The position numbers and the translations under genes are program-made. Below are positions 1 to 8,243 of a DNA stretch of 64,000 bases, piece after piece (the stretch's first letter is position 1; each line of letters begins with the position of its first letter). The notes beneath the pieces were generated by a model. That model saw only the letters and a program-made list of their open reading frames with translations, did no database searches and was not told where the DNA came from. Source of the DNA: Glycocaulis abyssi. Lineage in GTDB: Bacteria; Pseudomonadota; Alphaproteobacteria; Caulobacterales; Maricaulaceae. The DNA lies in NCBI RefSeq assembly GCF_041429775.1, contig NZ_CP163421.1, forward strand, positions 186,001 through 250,000, written 5' to 3'.

Positions 1-677
1 AGATTGCCCGCGCCCTGCATGCTCAAGGGGCTTCGGTGGCCCTGTCAGGTACGCGTGCGGAAGTGCTGGAGACGCTCGCCAAGGAGCTGGGTGATCGCAC
101 GGCGGTGGTGCCGTGTAATCTCTCTGATGCCGAGGCGGTGGATAATCTGCCCAAGGCAGCTTTCGAGGCGCTGGGCGGGCTCGACATCCTGATTTCCAAT
201 GCCGGTGTGACGCGCGACCAGCTTCTCATGCGCATGAAAGATGAGGACTGGGAGACGGTCATCAAGGTCAATCTGGAGGCGCATTTCCGCCTCTGCCGGG
301 CGGCCATGCGCGGCATGATGAAGAACCGCTGGGGCCGGATTATCGGTATCACCTCGGTGGTGGGCGTCACCGGCAATCCGGGGCAGTCCAACTATGCCGC
401 GTCGAAAGCCGGCATGATCGGCTTTTCCAAGGCGCTGGCCCAGGAGGTCGCTTCGCGCGGCGTTACCGTGAACTGCGTGGCGCCGGGCTTCATCGCTTCG
501 CCGATGACGGACGCGCTCAATGACGAGCAGAAATCGGCCATCCTCACCAAGATTCCGGCCGGTGATCTTGGCCAGGGCGCCGACATCGCAGCCGCCTGCG
601 TGTATCTGGCCAGCGAAGAAGCCGGTTACGTCACAGGACAGACATTGCACGTCAATGGCGGCATGGCCATGATCTGA
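1..677 (+). CDS. fabG: 3-oxoacyl-ACP reductase FabG (5' partial)
   Basis: NADPH-dependent short-chain dehydrogenase that reduces 3-oxoacyl-ACP to 3-hydroxyacyl-ACP in type II fatty acid elongation; cytoplasmic. The window opens inside the gene (reading frame from base 3), so about the first 20 residues, including the glycine-rich TGxxxGIG cofactor loop, lie outside. Visible SDR marks are the SNAG segment, the catalytic Ser in GITSVVG, and the YAASK motif supplying the catalytic Tyr and Lys; the C-terminus ends with the TGQTLHVNGGM signature usual for FabG. It is followed by acpP and fabF, the standard fatty acid synthesis order, which supports FabG rather than another SDR. The 196-bp gap to acpP suggests that acpP also has its own promoter, but I found no convincing -35/-10 pair there. 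Confidence 0.95.
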   Translation, partial: IARALHAQGASVALSGTRAEVLETLAKELGDRTAVVPCNLSDAEAVDNLPKAAFEALGGLDILISNAGVTRDQLLMRMKDEDWETVIKVNLEAHFRLCRAAMRGMMKNRWGRIIGITSVVGVTGNPGQSNYAASKAGMIGFSKALAQEVASRGVTVNCVAPGFIASPMTDALNDEQKSAILTKIPAGDLGQGADIAAACVYLASEEAGYVTGQTLHVNGGMAMI

Positions 678-873
678 CCGGCCATGTGAGTCGCGTTCTG
701 CGAAAGGCGTCTTCGCGCTGGCATCAAGCCGCTGAGGTTGCTAGCCTTGTCCGAAGTGGCATGTTATCAGCCGCAACCTTCTTGGAGCCGGTGCACCCGT
801 ACCGGCCCCATCCAGTCAGGGGGCATAAGGGGTCAGATGGCCTCGCCCGGAAATTTTAGATAAAGGGTCCGTC

Positions 874-1110
874 ATGTCTGACGTTTTTGATCGCGTTAAG
901 AAGATCGTCATCGAGCATCTCGATGTGGAAGAGGACAAAGTCGTCGAGAAAGCTTCTTTCATCGATGATCTCGGCGCGGACTCGCTGGACAATGTCGAGC
1001 TGGTCATGGCTTTCGAGGAAGAGTTCGACATCGAGATTCCCGACGATGCCGCCGAGCACATCCAGACGGTTGGTGACGCGGTGAAGTTCATCTCCGAGAA
1101 AGTCGGCTAG
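874..1110 (+). CDS. acpP: Acyl carrier protein AcpP
   Basis: Small acidic carrier that holds growing acyl chains as thioesters on a phosphopantetheine arm; partner of FabG, FabF and other fatty acid, lipid A and phospholipid enzymes. The 78-residue length is typical. The phosphopantetheine site is Ser37 in the GADSLD motif, followed by the helix II segment [12 protein letters not shown] that contacts partner enzymes. A clear ribosome-binding site (AAAGGG) lies about 8 bp before the ATG. It is only 15 bp upstream of fabF, so the two should be co-transcribed. Confidence 0.98.
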   Translation: MSDVFDRVKKIVIEHLDVEEDKVVEKASFIDDLGADSLDNVELVMAFEEEFDIEIPDDAAEHIQTVGDAVKFISEKVG

Positions 1111-1125
1111 GCCGGCGACCGGGCC

Positions 1126-2415
1126 ATGTCCAAACGTCGTGTAGTCGTCACCGGCCTCGGCATTGTCTCCCCGCTGGGATGCGGGGTGGAGCATGTCTGG
1201 TCGAAGCTGCTCGCAGGGGAATCCGGGCTTGCCCGGGTTACCCATTTCGAGACCGAGGATCTCCCCTGCCAGATTGCGGGGGGGATACCACGGGTGGACG
1301 GCCGCTATGGTGGCGGGCCTGACATCGCCGGATCATTTGATCCCGATGCCGTAATGCCCGCCCGCGACGCCAAGCGCATTGACGACTTCATTCTCTACGG
1401 TATCGCCGCTGCGGATGAGGCGATTGCCCATTCGGGCTGGCAGCCTGCAGACGATGCCGCGCGCGAGCGTGCCGGTGTCCTGATCGGTTCAGGCATTGGC
1501 GGTCTGCAGACGATTTACGACGCCTCGATCACGCTGGTGGAAAAGGGGCCGCGTAAGCTCTCTCCTTTTGTCATTCCCGGCATGCTGATTAACCTCGCTT
1601 CTGGCCAGGTTTCGATCCGCCACGGGCTGAAAGGTCCGAACCACTCGGTGGTGACGGCCTGCTCCACCGGTGCGCACGCCATTGGTGATGCGGCGCGGCT
1701 GATCGCCTATGGCGATGCCGATGTCATGGTGGCGGGCGGCGCGGAGAGCGCGATTACCCGGCTTGGCTTTGGCGGTTTCTGTGCCGCACGCGCCATGTCC
1801 ACCGGGTTCAATGATAATCCCAAGGCGGGCTCGCGCCCCTATGACACTGACCGAGATGGCTTTGTCATGGGCGAAGGCGCAGGCGTGGTCGTGCTTGAAG
1901 AATACGAGGCGGCCAAGGCCCGCGGCGCGACGATTTATGCCGAAGTGGTCGGCTATGGCCTGTCAGGCGATGCCTATCACATCACGGCGCCTGCCGATGA
2001 CGGCGATGGCGGTTTCCGCTCCATGAGCGCCGCGCTGAAGAGCGCCGGACTGTCGGCCACTGACATTGACTATGTGAACGCGCATGGCACCTCGACACCC
2101 AAGGGCGACGAGATCGAGCTGAAAGCCGTCGAGCGGCTGCTGGGCGATCACGCGGGCAATGTGGTCATGTCGTCGACCAAGTCGGCAACGGGACATCTTC
2201 TGGGGGCTGCGGGCGCTGTCGAGGCGATCTTCTCGATCCTGGCCATCCGCGATGGCATCTGCCCGCCTACACTCAATCTTGACAATCCGTCGGTGGAAAG
2301 CCCGATCAATCTGGCTCCCCACAAGGCGGTGAAGAAAGAGGTCAAGGTGGCGCTGTCGAACTCGTTCGGCTTTGGCGGCACGAACGCTTCGGTCGTTTTC
2401 AAGGCTGCCGGCTAA
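1126..2415 (+). CDS. fabF: 3-oxoacyl-ACP synthase II FabF
   Basis: Beta-ketoacyl-ACP synthase II, which condenses acyl-ACP with malonyl-ACP in the elongation steps of fatty acid synthesis. The 429-residue protein has the complete Cys-His-His triad: Cys179 in the TACSTG nucleophile elbow, His320 in NAHGTSTP and His357 in SATGHLLGAAG, with the C-terminal FGFGGTNAS loop. It lies 15 bp after acpP and just before mltG, the usual gammaproteobacterial and alphaproteobacterial order. It is somewhat longer than the E. coli protein (412 aa) because of an insertion near residues 55-85 (the segment around VDGRYGGGPDIAGSFDPDAV). Confidence 0.97.
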   Translation: MSKRRVVVTGLGIVSPLGCGVEHVWSKLLAGESGLARVTHFETEDLPCQIAGGIPRVDGRYGGGPDIAGSFDPDAVMPARDAKRIDDFILYGIAAADEAIAHSGWQPADDAARERAGVLIGSGIGGLQTIYDASITLVEKGPRKLSPFVIPGMLINLASGQVSIRHGLKGPNHSVVTACSTGAHAIGDAARLIAYGDADVMVAGGAESAITRLGFGGFCAARAMSTGFNDNPKAGSRPYDTDRDGFVMGEGAGVVVLEEYEAAKARGATIYAEVVGYGLSGDAYHITAPADDGDGGFRSMSAALKSAGLSATDIDYVNAHGTSTPKGDEIELKAVERLLGDHAGNVVMSSTKSATGHLLGAAGAVEAIFSILAIRDGICPPTLNLDNPSVESPINLAPHKAVKKEVKVALSNSFGFGGTNASVVFKAAG

Positions 2416-2440
2416 AGCCCTCTTTGCAGGTGAGGGGCCC

Positions 2441-3511
2441 ATGAGCACGGATAGCGCGCCTTCCGGCAGACAGGTCAGCAAGGGGCTAGGGGCGTTGCGT
2501 CTTTTTGTCATTGGCCTTTTCCTGATCTTCGCGCTGGCCCTGCTGGCGGGGGCGGCGGTTGTCGGCGGCTATGCCTGGCTGGGCTACCAGTTCAACGCCG
2601 AAGGCCCGCATGAGGAGGATACGATCATCCTTCTGGAACGCGGCTCCAGCGTACGCGCGATTGCGGCACGGCTGGAAGCCGACGGGCTGATCTCCGACCA
2701 GCGGATATTCCTGGCTCAGCTGCGCATTGATGAAGAGCTTGGCCGGGCGCGCGCGCCCATGCGCGCAGGAGAGTTCGCCATTCCGGCCCGTGCCTCCATG
2801 GCTGAGATCCATGATGTGCTGGCCCATGGCGACTTCATCCAGCATCCGGTGCGCGTGCCTGAAGGGCTCACCACGGCGATGGTCGTTCGCATTGTCGAAG
2901 CTGCTGACGTGTTGACCGGCGAGATCGAGCGTATTCCGCCGGAAGGCTCACTCCTTCCTGACACCTATCTGGTTGACCGCGGGACCAGCCGCCAGGCCGT
3001 GCTGGACCGCATGGCGGCAGCGCAAACGCGCCTTCTCGACCAGCTCTGGGAGACGCGTGATCCGGACCTGCCCTTCTCGACCCGCGAGGAGGCGGTGAAC
3101 CTGGCTTCCATCGTGGAGAAGGAAACCGGCATCGCCCATGAGCGCCCCATGGTGGCGGCGGTGTTTGTAAACCGGCTGCGCCGGGGCATGCGCCTGCAGA
3201 GCGATCCTACGATCATTTACGGGATTACCGGCGGTGAGCCGCTAGGCCGGGGTATTCGCCGCTCCGAGCTGGATGACACTACCAACCCCTATCATACCTA
3301 TCATATTGACGGTCTGCCGCCGACGCCGATTGCCAATCCGGGCCGGGAGTCGATTGCTGCGGTGCTGAACCCGCCGCAGAGCGAGTACATCTTCTTTGTT
3401 GCTGATGGCACAGGGGGCCATGCCTTTGCCCGTACGCTGGCCGAGCACAATCGCAATGTTGCCCGCTGGCGCCAGATTGAACGCGAGCGCGCCCGCTCGG
3501 GAGGGCGCTAG
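2441..3511 (+). CDS. mltG: Endolytic murein transglycosylase MltG
   Basis: Inner-membrane lytic transglycosylase that cleaves nascent peptidoglycan glycan strands and is thought to terminate their elongation. I start at ATG 2441, preceded by GAGGGG, rather than an in-frame start inside fabF. The 356-residue product has a short cytoplasmic N-terminus, one transmembrane helix at about residues 20-50, and a YceG domain. The catalytic glutamate is Glu226 in the ASIVEKETG motif; other family blocks present are LPDTYL, VNRLRRGMRLQSDPT, YHTYHIDGLPPTPIANPG and the ADGTGGHAFARTLAEHN segment. The stop codon abuts the yicC start, indicating translational coupling. Confidence 0.95.
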   Translation: MSTDSAPSGRQVSKGLGALRLFVIGLFLIFALALLAGAAVVGGYAWLGYQFNAEGPHEEDTIILLERGSSVRAIAARLEADGLISDQRIFLAQLRIDEELGRARAPMRAGEFAIPARASMAEIHDVLAHGDFIQHPVRVPEGLTTAMVVRIVEAADVLTGEIERIPPEGSLLPDTYLVDRGTSRQAVLDRMAAAQTRLLDQLWETRDPDLPFSTREEAVNLASIVEKETGIAHERPMVAAVFVNRLRRGMRLQSDPTIIYGITGGEPLGRGIRRSELDDTTNPYHTYHIDGLPPTPIANPGRESIAAVLNPPQSEYIFFVADGTGGHAFARTLAEHNRNVARWRQIERERARSGGR

Positions 3512-4402
3512 GTGGCCGTCCTTTCCGGCATGACGGGCTTTGCCCGTGCCGCAACCAGCGGTGATTTCGGGACGCTGAACGCCGAGGCGCGCTCGGTGAA
3601 CGGGCGCGGGCTGGATATCCGCCTGCGCTTGCCCGACGGAACCGGTCATCTCGAAGCAGAGGCGCGCAACCGGATCAAGGCTGCGTTCGAGCGCGGTTCG
3701 GTCTCGATCAATATCAGCCTTGAAAAGCCAGTGGACATTGAGGGCGCTGTTCATATCGATGAGGCGCGCCTGCGCACACTGGCGCTTGCCGGGCGTGATC
3801 TGGTCGACGAGGGACTGGCTGCGCCGCCGCGCATTGACGGATTGCTGGCCCTACGCGGCGTGATTGTCAGCGAGGACCAGTCGGAGCGCCAGGAGGCCGA
3901 TACGGCACAGTCCGACGCGGCTGTGCTCAGCGTCCTCGACGAGGCCGTCGCCGCTCTCAAATCTGCCCGGCAGGATGAGGGCGCCCAGCTGAAGACTGTT
4001 CTTGAAGCCCAGATCAACGAGATTGAAGCCCTCAAGCAGCAGGCCGCCAGTCATCCGGCGGCCAGCGCCGAGGCCATTCGCGAGCGGTTGAAGCAGAAAA
4101 TCGACGATCTTCTCCCCTCAGGCATCGACCCTGAGCGGCTGGCACAGGAAGCCGCGATGCTGGCGGTGAAAGCCGATGTGCGCGAGGAGATCGACCGGCT
4201 GACCGGCCATGTCGAGGCCGCGCGCGGTCTTCTGGCAGGCGGCTCGCCGTGCGGGCGCAAGCTGGATTTTCTGGCGCAGGAGTTCAACCGCGAGGTGAAC
4301 ACGCTGTGTTCCAAATCATCCGATCGCGGGCTGACGGAGATCGGGCTTGCCATGAAGCATGTTGTCGATCAGTTCCGTGAGCAGGTTCAGAATCTGGAGT
4401 AG
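3512..4402 (+). CDS. YicC/YloC family endoribonuclease
   Basis: Member of the YicC family, whose characterised members are endoribonucleases that affect small RNA and mRNA turnover. The 296-residue protein begins MTGFARA after a short lead and ends with the hallmark block FNREVNTLCSKSSDRGLTEIGLAMK, which matches the C-terminal DUF1732 signature. The start is a GTG directly abutting the mltG stop; the next in-frame ATG (3530) begins the conserved SGMTGFA motif too late by one or two residues, so GTG is preferred. The acidic/helical middle region (about residues 110-220) is typical. It is four bases upstream of gmk, a conserved pairing. Confidence 0.9.
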   Translation: MAVLSGMTGFARAATSGDFGTLNAEARSVNGRGLDIRLRLPDGTGHLEAEARNRIKAAFERGSVSINISLEKPVDIEGAVHIDEARLRTLALAGRDLVDEGLAAPPRIDGLLALRGVIVSEDQSERQEADTAQSDAAVLSVLDEAVAALKSARQDEGAQLKTVLEAQINEIEALKQQAASHPAASAEAIRERLKQKIDDLLPSGIDPERLAQEAAMLAVKADVREEIDRLTGHVEAARGLLAGGSPCGRKLDFLAQEFNREVNTLCSKSSDRGLTEIGLAMKHVVDQFREQVQNLE

Positions 4403-4406
4403 CCCC

Positions 4407-5066
4407 ATGCCTGTCGGATCGCTTTCAGGGCCGGTTTTCCGCGGACAGCGGCGTGGCCTGATGCTCGTCCTGTCCAGCCCCTCCGGCGCGGGCAAGACAA
4501 CGCTGTCGCGCCGCCTGATCGCTTCCAATCCCGATCTGGTGCTGTCGGTTTCGGCCACCACGCGCGCTCCGCGTCCCGGCGAGGTGGACGGGCAGGACTA
4601 TATCTTCCTCACCGAAAAAGAGTTCGAGCGCCAGGCGGAGAACGATGAGTTCTACGAGTATGCGCGCGTGTTCGGCCATTATTACGGGACACCCAAAGGG
4701 CCGGTGGAGGAAGCGCTGGAAGAGGGCCGCGATGTCGTATTCGACGTGGACTGGCAAGGCGGGCGGGCGCTCGCTGCCGGTGCGCCGCAGGACTGTGTGA
4801 AGGTTTTCATCCTGCCGCCCTCGCTCAGCCTGTTGCGCGACCGGCTGACCAAGCGCGCGCAGGACTCAGACGAGGTCATCAATGGCCGCATGGCCAGAGC
4901 CAAGGCCGAGATCGAACACTGGGACGAGTATGATTACGTCATCCTCAATGATGACTTTTCAGAAGCGCTCGAACGCCTCTCGCTGATCCTGCACGCAGAG
5001 CGTCTGCGCCGTGTCCGCCATCCCTGGCTCAGCGGTTTTGTCAGCGCCCTGATGGAAGAAGGCTAG
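4407..5066 (+). CDS. gmk: Guanylate kinase
   Basis: Phosphorylates GMP to GDP with ATP in purine nucleotide synthesis; cytoplasmic. The 219-residue protein has a P-loop SSPSGAGKTTLSRR at about residues 23-36, the GMP-binding stretch TTRAPRPGEVDGQDYIF, and the Tyr-rich block FYEYARVFGHYYGTPK. ATG 4407 follows the yicC stop by four bases; longer in-frame options would run into yicC. The last four bases overlap the convergent rsmA gene, so the two transcription units meet tail to tail with no intergenic terminator. Confidence 0.96.
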   Translation: MPVGSLSGPVFRGQRRGLMLVLSSPSGAGKTTLSRRLIASNPDLVLSVSATTRAPRPGEVDGQDYIFLTEKEFERQAENDEFYEYARVFGHYYGTPKGPVEEALEEGRDVVFDVDWQGGRALAAGAPQDCVKVFILPPSLSLLRDRLTKRAQDSDEVINGRMARAKAEIEHWDEYDYVILNDDFSEALERLSLILHAERLRRVRHPWLSGFVSALMEEG

Positions 5067-5923
5067 CCCCGCGCCGCCCGCCACGCTGTTGCCAGCGCCA
5101 TGAAGCCTTCTGGCGGTATGGTTTCTGCGCGGGCACCCGGATCAATATCACAGGACACAAGCAGCTCTTCGGCGCTGGCACGCGTCTGCGAGGCGGCCTG
5201 CCCCAGCGATTTGCGCAATGTCTTGCGCCGTTGGCCGAATGCGCTCGCCGTCACTACCGACAATGCCTCAACATCGGCAAAGCGTTCCCCGTTGGGCAGG
5301 GGGTCTATGACCACCACGGCACTATCGACCTTGGGCGGGGGCGTGAAAGCGCGGGCAGGCAGGGTAAAGGCGTATTTCGCTTTCGCCCGCGCGGCGGTGA
5401 GGATGGCGAGGCGCCCGTAGGCGTCCTCGCCGGTGCGCGCCACGATCCGCTCGGCGACTTCCTTCTGGAACATCAGAACGGCGCGCGACCACCAGAGAGG
5501 TTCAGCCTCCAGCCAGCCCGTGAAGAGAGCGGTGCCGACATTATAGGGCAGGTTGGCGGCAATGACGGCGCGTTCGTCTGCCTTCAGGCCCAGCGCATCA
5601 CGTCCCACTTTCAACGCATCTGCCTCGATGACGCTCAGCCTTCCATCAAAGGCGCTGTTGATGTCATCAAGGGCGGGAATGAAGCGGGGATCCTTCTCGA
5701 TGGCGATCACGCGCCTTGCCCCTTCGCCAAGAAGGGCGCGCGTCAGCCCGCCAGGGCCGGGACCCACCTCTATAACCGTGCTTTGCGGCAGTTCCCCGCA
5801 CAGGCGCGCAATCTTGGCGGTCAGGTTGAGGTCGAGCAGGAAGTGCTGGCCGAAGCGCTTGTCCGCTGCCAGTCCGTGGCTTGCGATCACTTCGCGCAAG
5901 GGTGGCAGGGTATCGGCGCTCAT
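5063..5923 (-). CDS. rsmA: 16S rRNA (adenine1518-N6/adenine1519-N6)-dimethyltransferase
   Basis: SAM-dependent enzyme (KsgA) that dimethylates two adjacent adenines in the 3' terminal helix of 16S rRNA late in 30S assembly. The 286-residue sequence has the N-terminal RFGQHFLLD motif, SAM motif I EVGPGPGGLTRALL, the acidic motif AIEKDPRF and the catalytic NLPYN motif, followed by the helical C-terminal domain with QRRKTLRKSL. The start overlaps the pdxA stop by four bases (ATGA), placing it last in the lptF-lptG-surA-pdxA-rsmA operon. Confidence 0.96.
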   Translation of the reverse strand: MSADTLPPLREVIASHGLAADKRFGQHFLLDLNLTAKIARLCGELPQSTVIEVGPGPGGLTRALLGEGARRVIAIEKDPRFIPALDDINSAFDGRLSVIEADALKVGRDALGLKADERAVIAANLPYNVGTALFTGWLEAEPLWWSRAVLMFQKEVAERIVARTGEDAYGRLAILTAARAKAKYAFTLPARAFTPPPKVDSAVVVIDPLPNGERFADVEALSVVTASAFGQRRKTLRKSLGQAASQTRASAEELLVSCDIDPGARAETIPPEGFMALATAWRAARG

Positions 5924-6906
5924 GCGCGCACGCCCCGGCGGTTGGCGGCAATGGTGTCGGCCAGCCGGATGGCGGCGATAAGGCTGTCAGGCCGGGCGAT
6001 TCCCCTGCCGGCAATGTCCTTTGCTGTGCCGTGATCGGGCGAGGTGCGCACGATGGGCAGGCCGAGCGTGACGTTCACCCCGCCATGAAAGTCCAGCGTC
6101 TTGACCGGAATCAGGCCCTGATCGTGGTAGAGGCATACTGCGGCGTCATAGCGCTCGCGCGCTTCGGCGTGAAACATCGTGTCGGGCGGCAATGGCCCGC
6201 TGATATCGATGCCTTCGCTGCGCAACTGCGCCAGAGCGGGTGCCAGAACATCGATCTCCTCGCATCCCATACTGCCGCCCTCGCCCGCATGCGGGTTCAG
6301 CCCGGCCAGGGCGAGGCGCGGACTGGCAATGGCGAAATCGCGCCGTAGAGCCTGATGCGTGACGCGGGCGGTGTGAACGATTTTCTCAGGCGTCAGCGAA
6401 GCGATCGCGTCCCGCAATGCCTGATGGATCGTCACCAGCACCGTTTTCAGCTGCGGCGCGGCCAGCATCATCACCGGTCCGCGCTCGCCCGCCAAAGCCA
6501 TGTCGTGTGTCAGGTGGGCGAGAAACTCGGTGTGACCGGGAAAAGCGAAGCCTTCGGCATAAAGCGCGGCTTTGGAGACCGGATTGGTCACGAGGCCGGC
6601 CGCATCTCCGGCCCGAATGCGCGACACCGCGTCCTCAATCGAGGCGAGGGCAGGAGAACCCGGACGATCCGGCAGGACCGGCAGGCTCGCCGCGAATGCG
6701 TGGTGCGCATCAGCGCAAGCGGCAATGGCGGCAGGCGGTGCAAGTTTGAGCAAGCGGGCTGTGCGCGAGAGGATGTCCAGCCCGCCTGTTACGGCAAATA
6801 CCGGCCCGTCGGGCTTGAGTGCGGCCCACGCTTTCAGCGCGATCTCAGGGCCTATGCCTTCTGGGTCTCCCAGCGTCAGGACCAGAGGCGCCTGCGGTCC
6901 CGGCAT
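5920..6906 (-). CDS. pdxA: 4-hydroxythreonine-4-phosphate dehydrogenase PdxA
   Basis: NAD-dependent oxidation and decarboxylation of 4-phosphohydroxy-L-threonine in the DXP-dependent pyridoxal phosphate pathway. The 328-residue protein begins with LVLTLGDPEGIGPEIALKAW, the family's N-terminal signature, and has the metal-ligand regions containing HTEFLAHL and GLNPHAGEGG and the C-terminal SPDHGTAKDIAG motif. It overlaps surA by one base and rsmA by four, the conserved surA-pdxA-rsmA arrangement seen widely in proteobacteria, and should be translationally coupled to both. Confidence 0.95.
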   Translation of the reverse strand: MPGPQAPLVLTLGDPEGIGPEIALKAWAALKPDGPVFAVTGGLDILSRTARLLKLAPPAAIAACADAHHAFAASLPVLPDRPGSPALASIEDAVSRIRAGDAAGLVTNPVSKAALYAEGFAFPGHTEFLAHLTHDMALAGERGPVMMLAAPQLKTVLVTIHQALRDAIASLTPEKIVHTARVTHQALRRDFAIASPRLALAGLNPHAGEGGSMGCEEIDVLAPALAQLRSEGIDISGPLPPDTMFHAEARERYDAAVCLYHDQGLIPVKTLDFHGGVNVTLGLPIVRTSPDHGTAKDIAGRGIARPDSLIAAIRLADTIAANRRGVRA

Positions 6907-8159
6907 CAGAAATCGCCGACCATCTCCACCGTGGCGTCATTGCGCAGATCGCGGAGCCAGCGTCGCGCCAGCAGGGACAGCTGCTGGTTGACGATCTGGT
7001 TCTCGATTTCCGCCGAGCCGGGAAAACCCGGTCCGCCAAGCCTGCGTTCGCACACAATGAAGACCTGAAGCCCCGCCGCCGTTTCGAGAACAGAGCTCGC
7101 CTGGCCGTTCTGAAGGCCCGACAGCGCCGTACGAATATTCGGAACAAGGGCATTGGCCCCGACCGTCCCGATATCGGTGATTATGGCTTGCGGCACACTT
7201 TCAAAGGCCGCCTGGACATTGCTGCACCCTTGTACCCGGCCGGCCGCCCGTTCCAGAGCCTGACGGCGTTCCGGCGTGACTTGCGATGTCACCAGCGTAA
7301 CCTGCTGCAGGGTGAACTGCTCGGTAACCTGTCCCTCGCGCCGGTCTGCAAGCGCAACGATCATGTATCCGCCCGGCACGCGGATGGGATTGGAAATACT
7401 GCCGACCGGCATTTGCTGCACTACCTGTGCGATCTGCGGGCGCAATTGCGCGGAGCTCAGCCAGCCCGCATCTCCTCCGGAGGCCGCCGTTGGCGCATCG
7501 GACATTTGCTCGGCGACGGCCGGAAACGGCGCGCCCTGCTCAAGCGCCCGGTAAATGGTGGTGATGCGGCGCTCTGCGTCTGTTTCATCCCCGCTTGAGG
7601 GCAGGTTCACCATGATTTCGGCAACGCGGTACTGGGTCTGGGACGCGCTTTCCGCCAGCCGCTCAAGCGCGCCTTCGATCTGGGCATCGGATACACGGAT
7701 ACGGCTGCGATAGCGGCCACTGACCAGATAGGACCAGGCGATTTCCGCCCGCAGCTGCTGACGCATGGTATCGATGCTGGAGCCGGCGTTTTCAAGGTCG
7801 GCCTGAATTTCGTCTACGGTCACGTTATTGCGCGCAGCGATGTCCGCGATGGCTTCGTCGACTTCCTCTTCGGTGATCGGTACCTCGAAGCGGCGGGCGG
7901 TTTGCAGCTGCAGCGTTTCCTCGACAAGGGAGCGCATGGCCTGCTCCTGAACCTGCACGAGGACGTCTTCGGTTGGCTGAATCCCGGAGGTCGTCAGGAT
8001 GAAGCGCATGCGATCACGCACTTCATACGTGGTTATCGGCTGATCGTTGACGATCGCCGCAATGCCCTCGACCTGCTGTGCGTGCGCATCAGCTGCGAGC
8101 ACAAGACCGAACGGAGCGGCCAGGCACAGCATCAGACGCTTCAGGGACGAAATCGGCAT
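6906..8159 (-). CDS. surA: SurA-like periplasmic chaperone / peptidyl-prolyl isomerase
   Basis: Periplasmic chaperone with a parvulin-type (PPIC) rotamase domain that escorts unfolded outer-membrane proteins to the Bam complex. The 417-residue precursor has a signal peptide (about residues 1-27, ending ADAHAQ), then a SurA N-terminal domain starting VEGIAAIVNDQPITTYEV, and one recognisable parvulin domain at about residues 190-300 (IMVNLPSS through GGYMIVALADRR). E. coli SurA has two parvulin domains; here the second region (about 300-400) is degenerate, with a pair of cysteines (QGCSN and FIVCERR) that could form a disulfide. It sits in the expected position before pdxA, but lptD, its usual upstream neighbour, is absent. 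Confidence 0.88.
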   Translation of the reverse strand: MPISSLKRLMLCLAAPFGLVLAADAHAQQVEGIAAIVNDQPITTYEVRDRMRFILTTSGIQPTEDVLVQVQEQAMRSLVEETLQLQTARRFEVPITEEEVDEAIADIAARNNVTVDEIQADLENAGSSIDTMRQQLRAEIAWSYLVSGRYRSRIRVSDAQIEGALERLAESASQTQYRVAEIMVNLPSSGDETDAERRITTIYRALEQGAPFPAVAEQMSDAPTAASGGDAGWLSSAQLRPQIAQVVQQMPVGSISNPIRVPGGYMIVALADRREGQVTEQFTLQQVTLVTSQVTPERRQALERAAGRVQGCSNVQAAFESVPQAIITDIGTVGANALVPNIRTALSGLQNGQASSVLETAAGLQVFIVCERRLGGPGFPGSAEIENQIVNQQLSLLARRWLRDLRNDATVEMVGDF

Positions 8160-8243
8160 GAGTGTAGTTTCCTGGTTGTAGACCTGCAGACCATACTGAT
8201 CACGAGCCTCTAGGCAATCATCACGGCAGCTTCATGACAGTTT

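Noticed and set aside
735-770. Promoter for acpP (TTGCTA with TGTTAT)
   Set aside because: Spacer of 18 and poor -10 match; not distinguishable from background.
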